DNA of 64,000 nt from Thermanaerosceptrum fracticalcis. GTDB taxonomy: Bacteria > Bacillota > Peptococcia > DRI-13. The stretch spans positions 1,164,501-1,228,500 of the forward strand of contig NZ_CP045798.1 of the NCBI RefSeq assembly GCF_000746025.2, written 5' to 3'. The notes beneath the pieces are model-generated. The model did no database searches. It saw only the letters and a list, made by a program, of their open reading frames with translations, and was not told the DNA's origin. This document shows positions 46,288 through 56,392 of this stretch, in pieces. Each line of letters opens with the position of its first letter. Positions within the stretch are counted from its first letter, which is position 1. The position numbers and the translations under genes were made by a program.

Positions 46288-46315
46288 AATAGACCCTCCT
46301 TAGTACAAAATAATT

Positions 46316-46969
46316 TTAAATCTTTTCCTCCCTCAGCCTGATTATTAGCAGTAACCCCTCTCCGATTTCAATACTCACGCGATTTTCCGCAAAGACATTA
46401 CTGATCCCGTTAGGGACCCCCATGGTAAAAGTTCCTCCCGGTACCTGGTAGAGAAGGCCTTCAGTGCGAATGCCTTTGACAACCTCACTGAGAGGTAAAA
46501 GTGATACCTGACTCCCCCGCTCCCCCTCTAAAACCATGCTCCGGGAAACCAGCATAATTTCCTGGGTTTCATCCAAAATCCGGATTTTAGCGTGTCTGGC
46601 TTGGGGTAAAGCCAGTAATATGACATTGGCATAAGCATGGTCAAAACGCCCACCCAGGCAGCCCAACAAATCCACCTGTGTGTATCCCATTTCCATAGCT
46701 TTTAGAAGGGCCAGGTGAGTATCGGTAAAATCTTTCTCCCGGGGATATTGCTCGGTTTTAACACCGGCTACCCGTAATTCCTCCAGTTCTAGCTCGGTTA
46801 GGGTATCAAAGTCTCCCACTACCAAATCGGGTAAAATACCCATTCTTTTAGCGTGTCTGGCCCCCCCATCGGCACAGATCAGGAAGTCAGCCTCGGCCAC
46901 AATTTCTTTATGAAACTCCACATCGTTAAGTGAGCCGCCGGCTATGATTACACATTTTTTTTCAGACAT
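46316..46969 (-). CDS. thiN: Thiamine pyrophosphokinase
   Basis: 217 residues. Transfers pyrophosphate to thiamine. ICADGGARHAKRMGILPDLVVGDFDTL and YPREKDFTDTHLAL are family signatures, with the C-terminal beta-sandwich domain. In Firmicutes it follows rpe and rsgA, as here. Confidence 0.93.
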   Translation of the reverse strand: MSEKKCVIIAGGSLNDVEFHKEIVAEADFLICADGGARHAKRMGILPDLVVGDFDTLTELELEELRVAGVKTEQYPREKDFTDTHLALLKAMEMGYTQVDLLGCLGGRFDHAYANVILLALPQARHAKIRILDETQEIMLVSRSMVLEGERGSQVSLLPLSEVVKGIRTEGLLYQVPGGTFTMGVPNGISNVFAENRVSIEIGEGLLLIIRLREEKI

Positions 46970-46985
46970 GTTTTCACCCCGTTTT

Positions 46986-47297
46986 AGTTGATAGTTGTTA
47001 AGTAAGTTACTAGTTACTATTTATTAGTTGCTATTTGCTAGTAAATCAATATCCGCTTTCCGATATCCGATGTCTTTTTTGACGAATACGGCTTCGCCTC
47101 CCGATATCCGACTTCCGACGTCCCAAGAATTAATATTATGTATCTTTGAAGTAGAACTATCATTATCGGCGGTTGGTTGTCAGAAATCGGTTAACGGTTC
47201 ACGGTTTACGGTTAACGATTATGCTTAGGTGGCAAAACCTTCATTCTGATTGATAATTTCAGGGTATTTTCGGAAAGCGGATGTCGGAAATCGTATA
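46986..47297. repeat. Largest composite heptamer element (copy 9)
   Basis: Fills the thiN-rpe gap. Segment 1 (46986-47042): GTTACTA/TTTATTA/GTTGCTA/TTTGCTA units. Segment 2 (47048-47125): TCCGCTT/TCCGATA units, interrupted by a block 47071-47102 nearly identical to 22457-22489. Segment 3 (47165-47217): TCAGAAA TCGGTTA-type and CGGTTCA, CGGTTTA, CGGTTAA units. Segment 4 (47218-47246): a copy of the 3' end of ylbK. Segment 5 (47270-47293): CGGAAAG, CGGATGT, CGGAAAT. Confidence 0.85.
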
Positions 47298-47301
47298 GTC
47301 G

Positions 47302-47324
47302 AAAAAAGCCGCACAAGGCGGCTT
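47302..47324 (-). terminator. Terminator after rpe
   Basis: AAGCCGC (47306-47312) and GCGGCTT (47318-47324); minus strand ends with six T. Confidence 0.85.
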
Positions 47325-47326
47325 AT

Positions 47327-47983
47327 TTACGTCTGGGCGGATTCCATGAGCTGGGCCACGGCCTGAGCAGGATTAGGATGATTAAACACAAAAGAACCAG
47401 CGACCAAAACATTGGCTCCCGCTTCTACCACCAGGGGAGCAGTTTCTTTATTGATACCACCGTCCACCTGTATATACAGTTCCGGATTTCTCTCCTTAGC
47501 CCATTCCTTGAGCAGGCTAATCTTTGGCAAAACATTGGGAATGAAACTCTGGCCGCCGAAACCGGGATTGACACTCATTAACAGCACCATATCCAGGTCC
47601 TCCAATACGTACTTGATAATATCAAGAGGTGTATGAGGATTTAGCGCTACGCCGGCTTTAGCTCCTGTTTCTTTTATGGCCTGGATAACCCGGTGCAAAT
47701 GAGGGCAAACCTCGGCGTGTACGGTTAACAAGTCCGCACCTGCAGCCCGGAAATCCCGGAGGTACAGTTCAGGGCGCTCCACCATCAAATGCACATCAAA
47801 TAAAAGCTGGCTTTTGGGTCTTAAGGCTTTTACCACTCCGGGGCCGATGGTGATATTGGGGACAAAGTGACCGTCCATCACATCGATATGGAGCCAGTGG
47901 GCACCAGCCTTTTCTACATAGGCCACAGCCTCACCTAAACGGCTGAAATCAGCGGATAGGATAGATGGGGCCAGTAAAACCAT
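47327..47983 (-). CDS. rpe: Ribulose-phosphate 3-epimerase
   Basis: 218 residues from ATG 47983 (GGAGGTACTAAC before it). [47 protein letters not shown] and [11 protein letters not shown] carry the metal ligands and catalytic aspartates. Pentose phosphate pathway. Confidence 0.95.
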   Translation of the reverse strand: MVLLAPSILSADFSRLGEAVAYVEKAGAHWLHIDVMDGHFVPNITIGPGVVKALRPKSQLLFDVHLMVERPELYLRDFRAAGADLLTVHAEVCPHLHRVIQAIKETGAKAGVALNPHTPLDIIKYVLEDLDMVLLMSVNPGFGGQSFIPNVLPKISLLKEWAKERNPELYIQVDGGINKETAPLVVEAGANVLVAGSFVFNHPNPAQAVAQLMESAQT

Positions 47984-47984
47984 G

Positions 47985-48872
47985 TTAGTACCTCCTCTCC
48001 TGTTCAATAACCTCTTCTAAAATACCTATATACCTCTCGTATCTCATTTTATCCAGATTCCCCAAGGCTACTGCTTCTTTGACGGCACATTGGGGTTCAT
48101 CACGGTGCAAACAGGTCGTAAAACGGCACAGTTGTTGATACTCAAGAAAATCGGGATAATATTTGATCAACTCTTCCCGCTTTAATTCTTTAGGCAGGTA
48201 AATACTGCTAAAACCGGGAGTATCAGCAATGAAGCCGCCTGAAGACAAATGAATCAATTCCACATGCCGGGTAGTATGTTTTCCCCGTCCCATTTTTTCG
48301 CTGATTTCTCCTGTTTTTAAAGAAAGACCGGGTTCTAAAGCATTGAGCAAACTTGACTTGCCCACTCCCGAGGACCCGGCAAAAACTGAGATTTTATCTT
48401 TGAGAACCTCTTTTAGCTGGTCCAGCCCCCAGCCTTTTTTGGCACTGGCCAAAATAGAGGGGAACCCAGCTTTTTCATATACTTCTTTTACCCTTTGGGA
48501 CTCAGCGGGAGATACCATATCACATTTATTAAAACACAGTACAGGAACAACTAAACTGAACTGGACCATCACCAGCAGTCTGTCCAGAAGCCGGAAATCC
48601 GGGTTCGGATTGGCCAGGGCAGTAACAATCACAGCCTGGTCCACATTGGCAACAGTTGGACGCACCAGTTCCGTCTTCCGGGGTAATACCTGTTCTATGA
48701 CTGCCTTTTTCCGGTCTTCATCGAGGACGTTAATGATGACACGGTCCCCTGGAAGAAACGTCTGCTTCTTTACCCGGAATTTACCCCGTAAGGAACATTC
48801 CCAGAGGCTGTTCCCATCCCACACATAGTAAAAACCGCTGTAACCTTTAGTTATAATTCCTTCTCTGGTCAT
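47985..48872 (-). CDS. rsgA: Ribosome small subunit GTPase RsgA
   Basis: 295 residues. Circularly permuted GTPase: N-terminal OB fold, NKCD motif in [11 protein letters not shown]-loop [20 protein letters not shown], then a zinc motif with [16 protein letters not shown]. Acts late in 30S assembly. Follows prkC as in most Firmicutes. Confidence 0.95.
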   Translation of the reverse strand: MTREGIITKGYSGFYYVWDGNSLWECSLRGKFRVKKQTFLPGDRVIINVLDEDRKKAVIEQVLPRKTELVRPTVANVDQAVIVTALANPNPDFRLLDRLLVMVQFSLVVPVLCFNKCDMVSPAESQRVKEVYEKAGFPSILASAKKGWGLDQLKEVLKDKISVFAGSSGVGKSSLLNALEPGLSLKTGEISEKMGRGKHTTRHVELIHLSSGGFIADTPGFSSIYLPKELKREELIKYYPDFLEYQQLCRFTTCLHRDEPQCAVKEAVALGNLDKMRYERYIGILEEVIEQERRY

Positions 48873-48881
48873 CACCATCAC

Positions 48882-50729
48882 CTAGCTTACCGGGACCGGT
48901 TTTCGTTCCACCAGTCTGTTATTCACATAAACTTCGATAAAGCCGGAGCCGAAATAACTGATACGCCGCTTTACAACTTCCCCCCCGCTGTGGGATTTCT
49001 CATAAGCTACATTAACTCCCCGGTCATCGTTGACAACAATTCGCACAAGACCATCGCTGGGGAGCGTCACCGTAACATTGGCCTGTTCTCCTGCGGGACC
49101 CGGTCCTGCACTGACCACCAGGTTGACAGTGGAACCCTGCAATATTTCGCTTTCCGGCCCGGGATCCTGGCGAATAACCTGGTCTTTGGGGTATTTATAG
49201 TTGGTTTCCGGTTGGATAAAGCCAGGAATCAATTTGTTAGTTTCCAGGATAACCTTGGCCTGGTAAAGGGGCAGGCCAGTGAGATTCGGCATCTTAATCC
49301 AGATGGGCTCCGGCCCTTTACTGACAACAAGGTTCACGGCTGTGCCTTCCACTACCTGTTTATCTTTGGCAGGATCCTGGTGAATCACTTCACCGGCGGG
49401 AATCTGTTTATGATAGACCCTGGTCACTTCCCCTACTACTAGTTTTTGATTGTCCAGGGTAACTTGAGCTACGGCAAAAGAACTGTTCACGACGTTGGGA
49501 ACAGTGACCATGGTAGGTCCTTCACTGACCAGCACATCGACGGTTCGGTTTTTTTTCACAATTTCACTGGCACCGGGGGATTGGGAAGTAATTAGTCCTT
49601 TGGCAATGGTGGGATGGTTAACGGATTGTACCTCACCAAGGCTTAAACCCGCTTTTTCCAGCTTTTCTCTCCCTTCCTCTACACTCAATTCCACTATGTT
49701 AGGAACAGTCACGTCGCCTCTGGCCAAGACGGTAGCCGATAAATACATGCCAATGGCAAAACCCAAAATAAGGAGGACAATCATGACCCAGGTCCACAGC
49801 TTCAAGGGGGCGGCCAGGTCATCTTTCCTGGGCTGCTCCCTATTCAACCTGGGTATGGTAATGGTATCCTCGGTTACGGTTTTGTCCACCGGTTTATGCT
49901 CCAGCCGGTTGTAAAGAAGCGCGGATATAAGATCCTGGCGCAGTTCCCTCACGGAAGGGTAACGGTGAAGGGGCTCCTTGTCCATGGCTCTCAGGATCAC
50001 CTGTTCTATGGCCTCACCGATAGCCGGGTTTATCTTACGGGGAGGGACAGGGTCAGATTGCAACTTCTTCAAGGCAATACTGATAGGGGACTCGCCTTCG
50101 AAAGGCAGTACACCTGTCAGCATCTCATAAAGCACAACTCCCAGGGAATAAATATCGGATTTTTCATCGGCAATTTCTCCCTTGGCCTGTTCCGGGGAAA
50201 AGTAATGAACAGAGCCCATGATACTGCCGGTATGGGTCACCGTCGCCGTGGTCATGGCCCGCGCAATACCAAAATCCGTGACCTTCACTTTTCCCTGGGC
50301 AGTAATGATAATGTTATGGGGTTTTATATCACGATGAATAATCTGGTTGTCATGGGCGTGTTCCAAAGCATCACAAATCTGCTTAGCAATATCAACAGCA
50401 TCTTTAGGTGAAAGAGACCCTTCTTCTTTAATAATCTCTTTAAGATTTCGCCCCTGAATGAATTCCATCACCAGGTAATAGGTTTCTTTTTCTTGCCCTA
50501 CATCATATATGCTGACGATATTGGCATGAGAGAGACTGGCGACAGCCTGGGCTTCCCGCCTAAAACGAGCCACAAATTCTTCATCACTGGTAAATTGCTC
50601 CCGCAAAACTTTAACAGCTACCAACCTATTCAGATAAATATCTCTTGCCCGGTAAACCAGGGACATACCCCCGCCACCGATTTGTTCTAATATTTCATAA
50701 CGGTTACCCAACAGCCGACCAATCACCAT
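48882..50729 (-). CDS. prkC: PASTA-domain Ser/Thr protein kinase
   Basis: 615 residues from ATG 50729 (AAAGGGGTGAG before it). Kinase domain: IGGGGMSLVYRARD, HRDIKPHNIII, TDFGIARAM. A single transmembrane helix (TWVMIVLLILGFAIGMYL, about residue 335). Three extracellular PASTA domains, each starting VPNIVE, VPNVVN or MPNLTG, then a 60-residue C-terminal beta-rich tail without PASTA motifs. Senses muropeptides in related species and promotes spore germination. Confidence 0.95.
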   Translation of the reverse strand: MVIGRLLGNRYEILEQIGGGGMSLVYRARDIYLNRLVAVKVLREQFTSDEEFVARFRREAQAVASLSHANIVSIYDVGQEKETYYLVMEFIQGRNLKEIIKEEGSLSPKDAVDIAKQICDALEHAHDNQIIHRDIKPHNIIITAQGKVKVTDFGIARAMTTATVTHTGSIMGSVHYFSPEQAKGEIADEKSDIYSLGVVLYEMLTGVLPFEGESPISIALKKLQSDPVPPRKINPAIGEAIEQVILRAMDKEPLHRYPSVRELRQDLISALLYNRLEHKPVDKTVTEDTITIPRLNREQPRKDDLAAPLKLWTWVMIVLLILGFAIGMYLSATVLARGDVTVPNIVELSVEEGREKLEKAGLSLGEVQSVNHPTIAKGLITSQSPGASEIVKKNRTVDVLVSEGPTMVTVPNVVNSSFAVAQVTLDNQKLVVGEVTRVYHKQIPAGEVIHQDPAKDKQVVEGTAVNLVVSKGPEPIWIKMPNLTGLPLYQAKVILETNKLIPGFIQPETNYKYPKDQVIRQDPGPESEILQGSTVNLVVSAGPGPAGEQANVTVTLPSDGLVRIVVNDDRGVNVAYEKSHSGGEVVKRRISYFGSGFIEVYVNNRLVERKPVPVS

Positions 50730-50770
50730 CTCACCCCTTTCTGTCTGACAGTTCATTGTTCCACAGGGTT

Positions 50771-51481
50771 TTATTCATACTGGACAAGCACAACTGTAAT
50801 ATTATCGTTTCCACCGCGTTCCAAGGCCAGGTTCACCAAATGCTTGACTTTTTGTTTTAAATTGCTTTCCTCACTAAGGACCGTCTTAATTTCCTGGTCC
50901 GTCACGTGGTTGGACAGTCCGTCTGTGCATAAAAGCAACATATCCCCCGGTAAAGCCGGTGTTGTGGTAAAGTCAATCTGGGGCAGCACCTGGGTTCCCA
51001 AAGCTCTCGTTAAGATATTACGCTGCGGATGATACTGGGCTTCTTCCACGGTGATACCTCCTTTTTGCAGGAGTTCGTTCACCAGGGAATGGTCCTGGGT
51101 CAAGAGAGTAAGAGCCTGGTCACGGTATAAATAAGCTCGACTATCACCGATATGGGCGATGTAAATTGAGCCTTTTTGAAACAAAGCCGCCGTGACGGTA
51201 GTTCCCATTCCGCAAAGATTCTCACTCTGACCTTGCTGCAAAATTAAGGAATTGGCTTTTAACAGCGCCGTGTGGAGTAAACGGCTGGGGTTCTCCTCCA
51301 GATGGGGTTCCCGTATTTCTTCATCTATCACTTTAATCGCCATACTGCTGGCCACAGCCCCTCCCAAATGGCCGCCCATACCGTCGGCCACAACAAAGAG
51401 GCCTCTGTCAGCAGAGACCAGATAGTTATCCTCATTATCTTTACGGACAAGTCCTACATCTGTTAAAGCATTCACATGCAT
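50771..51481 (-). CDS. PP2C-type protein phosphatase, partner of PrkC
   Basis: 236 residues. DVGLVRKDNEDNYLV, VADGMGGHLGGAVAS, HIGDSRAYLYRD, LTRALGTQ and LLLCTDGLSNHVTDQEI contain the metal-binding aspartates. Soluble. Dephosphorylates PrkC and its targets in relatives. Confidence 0.95.
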   Translation of the reverse strand: MHVNALTDVGLVRKDNEDNYLVSADRGLFVVADGMGGHLGGAVASSMAIKVIDEEIREPHLEENPSRLLHTALLKANSLILQQGQSENLCGMGTTVTAALFQKGSIYIAHIGDSRAYLYRDQALTLLTQDHSLVNELLQKGGITVEEAQYHPQRNILTRALGTQVLPQIDFTTTPALPGDMLLLCTDGLSNHVTDQEIKTVLSEESNLKQKVKHLVNLALERGGNDNITVVLVQYE

Positions 51482-51496
51482 ACTCTCACCTCACAC

Positions 51497-52588
51497 CTAC
51501 CGAGGTGCAACATTGACGGGATAAGTCCCTGCCAATTGTCCACACGCAGCCTGGATATCGCTACCTTTTTCTTCACGGATGACAGCTTTGATACCGTTAT
51601 CCTCCAGAGCTTTTACAAACCTGTACACTTCCGTTAAGGCCGGGCGCTGGTAAACATTATTGTCTGTAGTATTCACAGGAATAATATTGACATTGGCTTC
51701 CAGGCCCCGGAGAAGTTTCACCAGAGCATGGACTTCCTTAAGCCCGTCATTAAATCCTTTTACCAAAGCATATTCAAAGGTGATTCTTCGCCCCGTGAGT
51801 TCTATGTATTCACGGCAGGCCTTAATTAGTTCCTCTAAAGGATATTTTTGATTAACGGGCATGATCTGATTGCGCAGCTCATTGGTGGGTGCATGGAGGG
51901 AGACAGCCAGGACAATATCCAGTTTCTCCCGGGCTAATTCTCTAATCTGGGGTACCAAACCACAAGTAGATATGGTAAAGCGGCGGATGCCGATATTTTG
52001 TCCTTGTTCATGATTTAAAATACGGATGCTTTTTAATACAGCCGCTAAGTTAAGGAGTGGTTCTCCCATCCCCATATAGACCACGTTATTGATTTTAAAG
52101 TCATTCTCGACTTTGCGCCTGTGATAAGTAATATCCAGGACCTGCCCAGCAATTTCACCGGCCGTGAGATTCCTGGTAAACTTTAGTTTACCCGTGGCAC
52201 AGAAACCGCATCCCATGGGACAACCCACTTGTGTGGAAAGGCAAACTGTATAGCGTGTCTTCGTGATATCGCCCGTATGGTGTAGCAACACGCTTTCGAT
52301 ATTCCGTCCATCTTTTAACTCCCACAGAAATTTTCGTGTGCCATCATGGCTTATCCGTTCTGTAAGCAGTTTATGAGGTGTAAATTCAGCATATTGTTCC
52401 AGCTTTGTTTTTGTTTCTTGACCGATATTGCGCATTTCCGTCCAGTTCTGGACTGCTTTATCCTGGACCCACTGAAATATTTGCTGACCTCGAAAAGATT
52501 TTTCCCCCAAAGAAGTTAATAACTCTTTCATTTCCTCTAATGTCAGTCCCCGGATGTCAGCTTTAGCTTCCTTCATGGCCCTCTCCAT
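51497..52588 (-). CDS. rlmN: Dual-specificity rRNA/tRNA adenine-C2 methyltransferase RlmN
   Basis: 363 residues. Radical SAM motif GCPMGCGFCATG (CX3CX2C), N-terminal accessory domain, and the methyl-carrying cysteine near the C-terminus in IQAACGQLAG. Two possible ATGs (52588 and 52576); the second has GGAGAGG close by. Confidence 0.95.
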   Translation of the reverse strand: MERAMKEAKADIRGLTLEEMKELLTSLGEKSFRGQQIFQWVQDKAVQNWTEMRNIGQETKTKLEQYAEFTPHKLLTERISHDGTRKFLWELKDGRNIESVLLHHTGDITKTRYTVCLSTQVGCPMGCGFCATGKLKFTRNLTAGEIAGQVLDITYHRRKVENDFKINNVVYMGMGEPLLNLAAVLKSIRILNHEQGQNIGIRRFTISTCGLVPQIRELAREKLDIVLAVSLHAPTNELRNQIMPVNQKYPLEELIKACREYIELTGRRITFEYALVKGFNDGLKEVHALVKLLRGLEANVNIIPVNTTDNNVYQRPALTEVYRFVKALEDNGIKAVIREEKGSDIQAACGQLAGTYPVNVAPR

Positions 52589-52615
52589 TATCTTTACTCG
52601 GGTTTACTAATATTA

Positions 52616-53971
52616 TCAACTTGGTAAAGGCTTTTCTAAACCTGCGATAAAGAAACCGTCCATCCCATCCTCAAAGGGTAAAAACTGCCTCATTCCCTGT
52701 TCCAATTGAGCTGTTTCCTCACTGCCGGCAGGTTCATAGGGAAGGTACGGTTTAAGATTGATGCTTTTGAGTTCAGGATGAGAGGCTTTAATGGCTTCAA
52801 TGACGCCAAAATTTTCTTCCGGTTCTATAGTACAGGTGCTGTAGATAAGGCGTCCCCCCGGTGCCAATACCTTTAATACACTCTCTAAAATTGCCTTCTG
52901 CAGGCTCACAAGTGTCGCAATATCCTCAGGCTTCTTCCGCCAGCGGGCATCGGGGCGCCGGCGGATGACACCCAGACCGGAACAGGGGGCGTCAACCAAA
53001 ATCAGCGGATAATGGGCTTTTGCTATTTCACCGATTTTGGTGGCATCTTGCAGTTGTGTCCTAATGATCGTAATTCCTAACCGCCTGGCATTTTCGTTTA
53101 TCAAATTAAGACGGTGCTCATGGACATCACAGGCCACAATGAGTCCTTTATCCTCCATGAGCTGAGCCAAATGGGTAGTCTTGCCGCCTGGGCCTGCGCA
53201 CACGTCCAAAACCGTCTGATGAGGCTGGGGTTTTAACATGTGGGCCACTAACATAGAACTTTCGTCTTGTACTGTAAACAATCCTGCTTGAAAGGAGGAC
53301 AATTTACTTAAGGGGGGCGCTGATTTTAAAAGAAGCCCTTCCGGAACTTTATGGCTTACAGCCACCTCACACCCTTCCGCGATCAAACGTTCCTGTAGTG
53401 ACTCTCTGATTGTCCGCAGAGTATTTGTCCTGATCCATAAATCGGCCGGAGCGTTGTTAAATTCACAAAGCTTAATGGTGTTCTCCAGCCCGTAACGATC
53501 TAACCAGCGCCGTACCATCCAGCGGGGATGAGAATAAACCACTTCCAAATATAAAAGAGGGTCGTCCTCTTGGCGGGGGAGTTTGATCTTTTTAGGATTA
53601 CGCAGATAGTTACGTAAAACACCATTGATTAAACCGGCTACCCCCGTATGAAACAACTTTTTGGCCAGTTTAACGGCCTCATCGGTGACGGCGGCCTGCG
53701 GCACTCTGTCCATGTGGTTCAATTGATAAAAAGCCAAGCGCAGTAAAAGGCGGGGGCCTGTTTCCAGTTTACCCGCTTTTTTTACCAGTTGATCAATGAA
53801 CCAATCCAGCCTGGCCTGGTATTTGATGGTACCATACACCAGTTCGGTAACAAAAGCCCGGTCCAGGGAGGAAAGTTCATACCTGTTTAAATAATCATCG
53901 AGGAGGATGTTGGCATAGCCACCCTCCTCGACTTTTAAAAGAACCCTATAAGCTAGTTCTCTAGCTTTCAT
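52616..53971 (-). CDS. rsmB: 16S rRNA (cytosine967-C5)-methyltransferase
   Basis: 451 residues. N-terminal NusB-like RNA-binding domain, then a methyltransferase with DVCAGPGGKTTHLAQLM, the catalytic cysteines in VDAPCSGLGV and YSTCTIEPEEN. Confidence 0.94.
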   Translation of the reverse strand: MKARELAYRVLLKVEEGGYANILLDDYLNRYELSSLDRAFVTELVYGTIKYQARLDWFIDQLVKKAGKLETGPRLLLRLAFYQLNHMDRVPQAAVTDEAVKLAKKLFHTGVAGLINGVLRNYLRNPKKIKLPRQEDDPLLYLEVVYSHPRWMVRRWLDRYGLENTIKLCEFNNAPADLWIRTNTLRTIRESLQERLIAEGCEVAVSHKVPEGLLLKSAPPLSKLSSFQAGLFTVQDESSMLVAHMLKPQPHQTVLDVCAGPGGKTTHLAQLMEDKGLIVACDVHEHRLNLINENARRLGITIIRTQLQDATKIGEIAKAHYPLILVDAPCSGLGVIRRRPDARWRKKPEDIATLVSLQKAILESVLKVLAPGGRLIYSTCTIEPEENFGVIEAIKASHPELKSINLKPYLPYEPAGSEETAQLEQGMRQFLPFEDGMDGFFIAGLEKPLPS

Positions 53972-53977
53972 CCTCTA

Positions 53978-54679
53978 CTATTCGTCCCTTCGTCCTAATA
54001 ATCCCGATAACAGTAATAGTCTAACCAAATTCAAGACGGCTACTAAAGCTGCTGCCACATAGGTAAGGGCGGCGGCATCCAGTACAGCCTTAGTCCCCGG
54101 CACTTCCCCACGGGAAATAAAACCGCGTCCCTCCAGGACAGCCAGGGCCCGGCTGGAAGCATTAAATTCTACAGGGAGAGTAATTAACTGGAAAAGAACT
54201 ACGGCAGAAAAGAGATACACCCCAAACTTAACCAGAGTAGGACTGGCCAGGATCAGTCCCAGGATGAAAAGGGGCAGGGCCAGGTTAGAGCCGAAAGAGG
54301 CTACAGGCAACAGGCTGTGCCTGATATTCAGGGGCAAATAGCCCACATCATGCTGGATGGCATGACCCGTTTCGTGGGCAGCCACACCTAAGGCGGCCAG
54401 GGAAGTACCACGGTAGACCTGGGGTGACAGTCTTACTACTTTCGTTCGGGGATCATAGTGGTCACTGAGATGCCCCTCGGTCATCTCCACTTCCACATGG
54501 TCCAAGCCCTGCTGTCTTAAAATTTCCCTGGCCACTTGAGCGCCCGTCATACCACAGGCTGAGGCCACACGAGCGAAATAATCAAAGGTGGACGATACTT
54601 TGTACTGGGCATACATGGCCAAAAGGATACCCGGGATCAAAATAATCATGGTAGGATCAAAAAATGGACCGTAAAACAT
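53978..54679 (-). CDS. Zinc-dependent membrane peptidase (YugP type)
   Basis: 233 residues. Metal site HETGHAIQH mid-protein, preceded by DHYDPRTKVVRLSP, with four hydrophobic segments (N-terminal and three in the second half). YugP-like proteases lie next to rsmB/fmt/def in many Clostridia; target unknown. Confidence 0.85.
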   Translation of the reverse strand: MFYGPFFDPTMIILIPGILLAMYAQYKVSSTFDYFARVASACGMTGAQVAREILRQQGLDHVEVEMTEGHLSDHYDPRTKVVRLSPQVYRGTSLAALGVAAHETGHAIQHDVGYLPLNIRHSLLPVASFGSNLALPLFILGLILASPTLVKFGVYLFSAVVLFQLITLPVEFNASSRALAVLEGRGFISRGEVPGTKAVLDAAALTYVAAALVAVLNLVRLLLLSGLLGRRDE

Positions 54680-54682
54680 ACT

Positions 54683-55462
54683 CTAACCTCCTTCTTGAAA
54701 GAACTTGATGGCTTCCTCTACTTTACCAAGATCAACCAGGGTATTACAACAAGGCCCTTCGGGACGTTGATTGACCACACCCATGACAGGTAAACCCACT
54801 GTATCCTGGAGACCACTGGTCAAATCCCGTTCACAGGCAATGGCCACTACAGCTTCCGGCCTGTATTCTTTAATAAACTTGCGGGCAAAGGTGCCGCCTG
54901 TGGCTACCACCAGGTTCACCTGATACTGTCGGGCAATCTTTAAGAGACTCTCCACCGGGCATTTACCACATTCTCTGCAGTTATTGACGTCAATAGTAAT
55001 TTTATGCGGGCACTCCACCCATTGTAAACAGTGGGGAGCCAGGATCAGAATGCGCTTTTTCGGTTGAGATTTTACGGTTGTCTTGACAAGCTGGTTGGAT
55101 ACCTGGATATAGGAATTTTTAATTTTATCCTCATCCACACCCAGCCATTTGCCAAACTGGAGGGCAAAGGGGAATAGGACATTGGTGGCTGTGTACATGA
55201 CATTTTCCAAAGAGGGAATGGTTTTGGCGTGCCAAATGCTCCAGACCAGGGCAACCAGTCCCAGGCCCAGCACCAGGAAAAAACAGATAATAACCGCCAC
55301 GACCACAGTAAGAATGACTTTGTTCAGCAATAGCCCCTGGCGTGACACAATCCACCAGGCCAGAAATAGAATGAATAATAAAGTGGTAAGGCTAAGACCC
55401 AAAAGACCAATATATAGTCTTTTCTTGATATGCTGGTCAATTTTAAGATGTTCCGAAAACAT
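54683..55462 (-). CDS. DUF116 membrane protein with cysteine-rich cytosolic domain
   Basis: 259 residues. Two N-terminal membrane helices (residues about 17-38 and 48-72), then a domain with cysteines in HCLQWVECPHK, CRECGKCPVE, ACERDL and GPCCNTL, enough for an Fe-S or zinc centre. DUF116 has no proven function. Overlaps the end of fmt by 20 bases and is 3 bases from the peptidase gene. Confidence 0.85.
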   Translation of the reverse strand: MFSEHLKIDQHIKKRLYIGLLGLSLTTLLFILFLAWWIVSRQGLLLNKVILTVVVAVIICFFLVLGLGLVALVWSIWHAKTIPSLENVMYTATNVLFPFALQFGKWLGVDEDKIKNSYIQVSNQLVKTTVKSQPKKRILILAPHCLQWVECPHKITIDVNNCRECGKCPVESLLKIARQYQVNLVVATGGTFARKFIKEYRPEAVVAIACERDLTSGLQDTVGLPVMGVVNQRPEGPCCNTLVDLGKVEEAIKFFQEGG

Positions 55463-56384
55463 AGCCTACCTCGAGATGATAACCATTACAAAAACTTGTG
55501 GCAGCCATAGTCTGTTTGCCAAAGGGCTGTACTTTTGTAACTAAAATACTCCCTTCCCCTGTTTGCACAACGAACCCCCGATCCTTCACAATCTTAAGAA
55601 CTGTACCAGGCTGGGCTTTTTGTTCCGTCTGGTGATAAATTTGGGCTCCCCTTATTTTCAGAATACTGCCTTTATGCATGGTATATGCCCCCGGCCAAGG
55701 TTCCAGACCCCTAATCTGGTTAAAGATGGTCTCAGCCGTCTTTTCCCACTGTATTAATTCATGCTCCCTTTTTAAAAGAGGAGCATAGCTAAAGGCTAAC
55801 CCATTTTGCGAGATAGGTGAAATCTTTTTATCCTGCCAGAGTTCAATGGTTTTTACCAGAAGACCGGCACCAACCTGGGCTAAAAGGTCATGGAGTTCCC
55901 CTGTGGTCATGTCCGGAGAAATAGGAACCTCTTCCTTTAAGAGCATATCTCCTGTATCCAGACCCGTATCCATCAGCATAGTCGTAATCCCGGTAACCTT
56001 TTCACCGTTCATAATCGCCCAATGAATGGGAGCAGGACCACGATAAGCAGGCAAAAGTGAAGCATGAACATTAATACAGCCGTAAGGCGGCATACTTAAA
56101 ATATTTGGGGGTAAAATCTGTCCAAAAGCCACCACAACGATTAAATCCGGTGAAAGATCCTCCAGTATCTCCACAAACCCTTGTTCTCTGATTTTATGGG
56201 GTTGATAAATGTTTAATCCCAAGGCTAAAGCAGCCTCTTTTACCGGTGGTAAACTTAGTTTTTGCCCCCTCCCTCTGGGACGATCCGGCTGAGTGATTAC
56301 CGCAATAATCTCATGTCCCGCCTCATATAAGGCTTTAAGGGAAGGCACGGCAAACTCCGGTGTTCCCATGAAAACTATGCGCAT
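55443..56384 (-). CDS. fmt: Methionyl-tRNA formyltransferase
   Basis: 313 residues. FMGTPEFAVPSLKAL start and the formyl-folate site NVHASLLPAYRGPAPIHWA, MDTGLDTGDML. Formylates initiator tRNA. Followed closely by the DUF116 gene. Confidence 0.95.
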   Translation of the reverse strand: MRIVFMGTPEFAVPSLKALYEAGHEIIAVITQPDRPRGRGQKLSLPPVKEAALALGLNIYQPHKIREQGFVEILEDLSPDLIVVVAFGQILPPNILSMPPYGCINVHASLLPAYRGPAPIHWAIMNGEKVTGITTMLMDTGLDTGDMLLKEEVPISPDMTTGELHDLLAQVGAGLLVKTIELWQDKKISPISQNGLAFSYAPLLKREHELIQWEKTAETIFNQIRGLEPWPGAYTMHKGSILKIRGAQIYHQTEQKAQPGTVLKIVKDRGFVVQTGEGSILVTKVQPFGKQTMAATSFCNGYHLEVGYVFGTS

Positions 56385-56392
56385 TGTGCCTC

